Positions 61,395 to 64,000 of a stretch of 64,000 bases of DNA are shown one piece after another. The DNA is from DASRDS01 sp035570055 (lineage in GTDB: Bacteria; Gemmatimonadota; Gemmatimonadetes; Gemmatimonadales; Gemmatimonadaceae). The stretch is taken from the NCBI GenBank assembly GCA_035570055.1, contig DATMLM010000006.1, positions 1 to 64,000 on the forward strand, in the 5' to 3' direction. The notes below the pieces were generated by a model that was not told where the DNA came from, did not search any database, and saw only the letters and a program-made list of their open reading frames with translations. Every line of letters starts with the position of its first letter. Position 1 is the stretch's first letter. Made by a program: the position numbers and the translations under genes.

Positions 61395-62348
61395 ATGCGT
61401 CCTATCATCCTGTTGGCGTGCGTAGCGGCAGTATTACGTGGGCAAGAGCCGACCATCTTCGCGCCCGGCGTTATCTCCGGCGGGTCCAACGAGCTGTCGC
61501 CGGCGTTTGCGCCGGATTGCCGATCCGTATGGTATACAGTTGGCAACAGCACGGAGAGCGCGATCGTCACGTCGCATGTGGCGAATGGCAAATGGACGTC
61601 GCCGACGCTAGCCGAGTTTTCCGGGTACTGGCGCGATCTGGAGGCGGCGATGGCGCCGGACGGATCGTATCTCATCTTCGCCTCGAACCGCCCAGCGACG
61701 GATGGCGGCCCGGCGCTCGATGGGAACTATGGCGGCGCGGTGCGGCCGGGTCGCGGCGGCAACCTGTGGCGCGTCGATCGGCGCGGTGGCGGCTGGAGCA
61801 AACCCGTGCGACTGCCGGAGGCCATCAACGCGAACACGTCGGTGTTTTCGCCGAGCGTGGTCGCGGATGGTAGTCTGTACTTCATGAAACCGTCGCCGGA
61901 GACTGGGCGATTCCAGATTTACCGGTCGCAATACACGAACGGCCAGTACGCACCGGCCGAACGCGTGTCGTTCAGCGACGAGCAGTGGGCCAACGTCGAT
62001 CCCGCCGTAGCGCCCGACGAGTCGTTCGCGGTCTTCTCATCGAACCGGCCACCGACCGCGGACAAAGACAACGATTTGTTCATCGTCTTTCGTCAAGGTG
62101 GTGTCTGGGGCGAGCCAAAGTCGCTGGGGCCTGGCGTCAACAGCCCCTCGAGCGAGATCGAGGCCCGGCTCTCACCAGACACGCGTACGCTCTTCTTCGC
62201 CAGCAACCGGATCGTGACCACGCCCGCCGGGTCACCGATCGCGATCGATCGCATGCGGGCTTGGAACAACGGGCTGATGCACATCTGGCGCGTGGATCTC
62301 TCGCCATGGGTCACCGGCAAAAGTGGGTATTGCACACCGGTGGGTTAG
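61395..62348 (+). CDS. Secreted WD40-like (PD40/TolB-type) propeller protein
   Basis: A 317-residue protein with a signal peptide (MRPIILLACVAAVLRGQ). It has repeated propeller motifs (LSPAFAPDCRSVWYT, MAPDGSYLIFASNRP, VAPDESFAVFSSNRPP, LSPDTRTLFFASNR). No enzyme domain is present. Such proteins bind other proteins or glycans in the periplasm. It follows the amidase by 78 bp on the same strand. The ATG at 61395 starts the signal peptide. Confidence 0.82.
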   Translation: MRPIILLACVAAVLRGQEPTIFAPGVISGGSNELSPAFAPDCRSVWYTVGNSTESAIVTSHVANGKWTSPTLAEFSGYWRDLEAAMAPDGSYLIFASNRPATDGGPALDGNYGGAVRPGRGGNLWRVDRRGGGWSKPVRLPEAINANTSVFSPSVVADGSLYFMKPSPETGRFQIYRSQYTNGQYAPAERVSFSDEQWANVDPAVAPDESFAVFSSNRPPTADKDNDLFIVFRQGGVWGEPKSLGPGVNSPSSEIEARLSPDTRTLFFASNRIVTTPAGSPIAIDRMRAWNNGLMHIWRVDLSPWVTGKSGYCTPVG

Positions 62349-62398
62349 CGCACGAAATGGAGATTTGAGCCGAGCCGCACGGGCGCTACCATCCGCGC

Positions 62399-62905
62399 AT
62401 GAAATGGCTGCTCTTGCTGGCGATGGTGAGTCTGGGCGCCCCGGATCACCAGCACGATTTCGACTTCGAGTTCGGCGCGTGGAAAGCGCATGTGCGCATG
62501 CGCCAACGCCTGTCGAACGCCGAATCGTGGACCGAATTCGATGGCACGTCGACGGTGCGCAAGATTTGGGATGGCCGCGCGAATGCGGGCGAGCTCGAGG
62601 TGTCGAGTGGGACTACGCACATCGAAGGCCTGACGTTGCGCCTGTACAATCCGGAGACGCAACAGTGGAGCATCTACTGGTCGAACGCGAAGGATGGCGC
62701 GATCAGCGGCACGCCGATGTTTGGCCGGTTCGAGAATGGACGCGGCGAGTTCTACGGTCAAGATGTCGCCAACGGCGCGAACGTCTACGCGCGTTTCATC
62801 TTCTCAGGCCTAACGCCGACGAAATTCACGTTCGAGCAGGCGTTTTCCACCGACGGTGGGAAGACCTGGGAGACGAACTGGACGGCCACGTTCACGAAGA
62901 GTTAA
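62399..62905 (+). CDS. Secreted lipocalin-like (DUF1579-type) protein
   Basis: A 168-residue protein with a short signal-like start (MKWLLLLAMVSLGAP). HDFDFEFGAWKAHVRMRQRL and LRLYNPETQQWSIYWSN resemble proteins annotated DUF1579 or lipocalin-like, which fold as a beta-barrel. Function is unknown. It lies 50 bp after the propeller gene and just before the hairpin at 62921. Confidence 0.72.
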   Translation: MKWLLLLAMVSLGAPDHQHDFDFEFGAWKAHVRMRQRLSNAESWTEFDGTSTVRKIWDGRANAGELEVSSGTTHIEGLTLRLYNPETQQWSIYWSNAKDGAISGTPMFGRFENGRGEFYGQDVANGANVYARFIFSGLTPTKFTFEQAFSTDGGKTWETNWTATFTKS

Positions 62906-62920
62906 CAAGCCCTTGCAATC

Positions 62921-62952
62921 ATGGGGGAAGACGGGCATCGTCTTTCCCCCAT
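62921..62952. repeat. Hairpin covering the start of the BNR/VPS10-type gene
   Basis: ATGGGGGAAGAC (62921-62932) pairs with GTCTTTCCCCCAT (62940-62952) with one bulged base and a 7-nt loop. The right arm contains the first two bases of the next gene's ATG (62951). It may terminate the upstream transcript or mask that start codon in the mRNA. Confidence 0.55.
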
Positions 62953-64000
62953 GCGCTTCACTCTCTGCCTTCTGGCGATCCTCCCCAGCATCGCCCACGC
63001 ACAGACCTACGACACTCTGCTGTTCCGCGCCCTCTCATGGCGTGAGATCGGCCCATATCGCGGCGGACGCTCGGTTGCGGTCGCGGGCTCGGCGGCCCGT
63101 CCGTACGAGTACTGGATGGGTACGACCGGCGGCGGCGTGCTCAAGACGACCGACGGAGGCATTCACTGGTCTCCGGCCACCGACAAGTACTTCGGCGGCA
63201 CGATCGGGGCGATCGGCGTCAGCGAGTCCAACCCGGACATCGTGTACGTCGGCACCGGCGAGTACGACATCCGCGGCAACGTCTCGCACGGCGACGGCGT
63301 GTTCAAGACCACGAACGCCGGCAAAACGTGGGAAAAGGTCGGCCTGGCCGACACGCGCCAGATCTCGCGGGTGCGCGTCGATCCACGCGACCCGAACATC
63401 GTCTACGTCGGCGCCCTCGGCCACGTGTGGGCGCCGAACCCGGACCGCGGGTTGTACAAGTCGACGGACGGCGGGAAGACCTGGGCCAAGATCCTGTTTC
63501 GGAACGACTCGACGGGTGTCTCGGAGGTCGTGCTCGACCCGAACGACTCGCGGACCATCTATGCGGCGTTCTGGCAGGCCGGCCGGAAGCCCTGGCAGTT
63601 GGTGAGCGGCGGCGCGGGGAGCGGCATCTTCAAGAGCACCGATGCCGGGTCGACGTGGATGGAGATCACGCGCAACTCCGGGCTGCCGACGGGCATTATC
63701 GGCAACATCGGCCTCGCGGTTTCGCCGGCAAACTCGCGCCGCGTCTGGGCCTTGGTCGAGGCCGACTCCGGTGGGGTCTACCGGTCGGACGACGGCGGAC
63801 AGACGTGGACCAAGACCAACAGCGAGCGCAAGCTGCGCCAGCGGGCCTGGTACTATACCAAGATTTTCGCCGATCCGAAGGACGCGAATACGGTTTACGC
63901 ACTCAATACGAATTTTTATAGGAGCACCGACGGCGGAAAGACGTTCAAGAACATCCCGGTGCCGCACGGGGACAACCACGACCTGTGGATCTCCCCGGCC
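62951..64000 (+). CDS. Secreted BNR/sialidase-like propeller protein (VPS10 type), truncated by the window end
   Basis: An open frame from ATG 62951 to the end of the window (350 codons, no stop). It has a signal peptide (MRFTLCLLAILPSIAHAQ) and Asp-box/BNR repeats (GGVLKTTDGGIHWSPAT, GVFKTTNAGKTWEKVG, GLYKSTDGGKTWAKIL, GVYRSDDGGQTWTKTN). The full-length family has about 1000 residues and is often called glycosyl hydrolase, though activity is rarely shown. Its start lies in the hairpin at 62921-62952. Confidence 0.88.
   Translation, partial: MRFTLCLLAILPSIAHAQTYDTLLFRALSWREIGPYRGGRSVAVAGSAARPYEYWMGTTGGGVLKTTDGGIHWSPATDKYFGGTIGAIGVSESNPDIVYVGTGEYDIRGNVSHGDGVFKTTNAGKTWEKVGLADTRQISRVRVDPRDPNIVYVGALGHVWAPNPDRGLYKSTDGGKTWAKILFRNDSTGVSEVVLDPNDSRTIYAAFWQAGRKPWQLVSGGAGSGIFKSTDAGSTWMEITRNSGLPTGIIGNIGLAVSPANSRRVWALVEADSGGVYRSDDGGQTWTKTNSERKLRQRAWYYTKIFADPKDANTVYALNTNFYRSTDGGKTFKNIPVPHGDNHDLWISPA

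Noticed and set aside
61532..61537. A single GTATAC
   Set aside because: It lies inside the propeller gene without a partner 11 bp away; single copies are expected by chance.

Overview
The window is GC-rich, gene-dense bacterial chromosome. No rRNA, tRNA, insertion sequence, phage gene or CRISPR array is visible. It has SusC/SusD-type outer-membrane uptake genes, many signal-peptide proteins with carboxypeptidase-regulatory or WD40-like domains, a lipid A Kdo transferase, a porin-cytochrome with an A-type cytochrome oxidase operon, and an F1 ATPase cluster. This points to an aerobic Gram-negative soil-type bacterium, most like Gemmatimonadota. That placement is inferred from gene content, not from a marker tree.

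Layout. 19-8794 (minus strand): a six-gene envelope operon of TPR proteins, a coiled-coil protein and two paralogous outer-membrane proteins, mostly joined by ATGA stop/start overlaps. 8867-10765: a DsbA-like lipoprotein and waaA. 10699-16734: an EAL phosphodiesterase, a beta-barrel protein and the F1 genes atpA-G-D-C, without F0 or delta genes and preceded by a CRP-like palindrome. 16817-25064: housekeeping and regulatory genes (SDR, cold shock protein, Tag glycosylase, hybrid histidine kinase, a zinc-ribbon/M50 protease pair, prephenate dehydrogenase, an AraC/DJ-1 regulator, an isochorismatase-like hydrolase).

25093-42676 is the most interesting region. A GntR/FCD regulator is encoded behind a SusC/SusD pair. 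Four promoter regions here (SusC; the GNAT/racemase pair; the NonD-hydrolase/S9-peptidase divergon; the D-aminoacylase/class C serine hydrolase divergon) each carry the same element, GTATAC-N5-GTATAC, with exactly 11 bp between repeat starts. GTATAC matches the half-site core known for GntR proteins. The enzymes form a plausible peptide and D-amino-acid salvage pathway: TonB-type uptake, periplasmic peptidases, N-acyl-D-amino-acid deacylase, a GNAT acyltransferase next to an N-acylamino acid racemase of the enolase superfamily, and an APC transporter. I propose this as one autoregulated regulon.

42654-50685 (minus strand): a cytochrome oxidase operon (outer-membrane porin-cytochrome, diheme cytochrome c, copper-protein-like gene, coxB, coxA, two subunit III paralogues, subunit IV, a 32-residue membrane peptide) ending in an M50 protease gene with an apparent frameshift. 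50686-51046 is non-coding with promoter and hairpin signals. 51047-64000: small regulators, a phosphodiesterase, a RhaD-like aldolase/dehydrogenase, a CGNR regulator with a membrane sensor-like protein, a Tat-exported amidase divergent from them across a 30-bp dyad, a WD40-like protein, and the start of a BNR/VPS10-type protein that runs off the window end.
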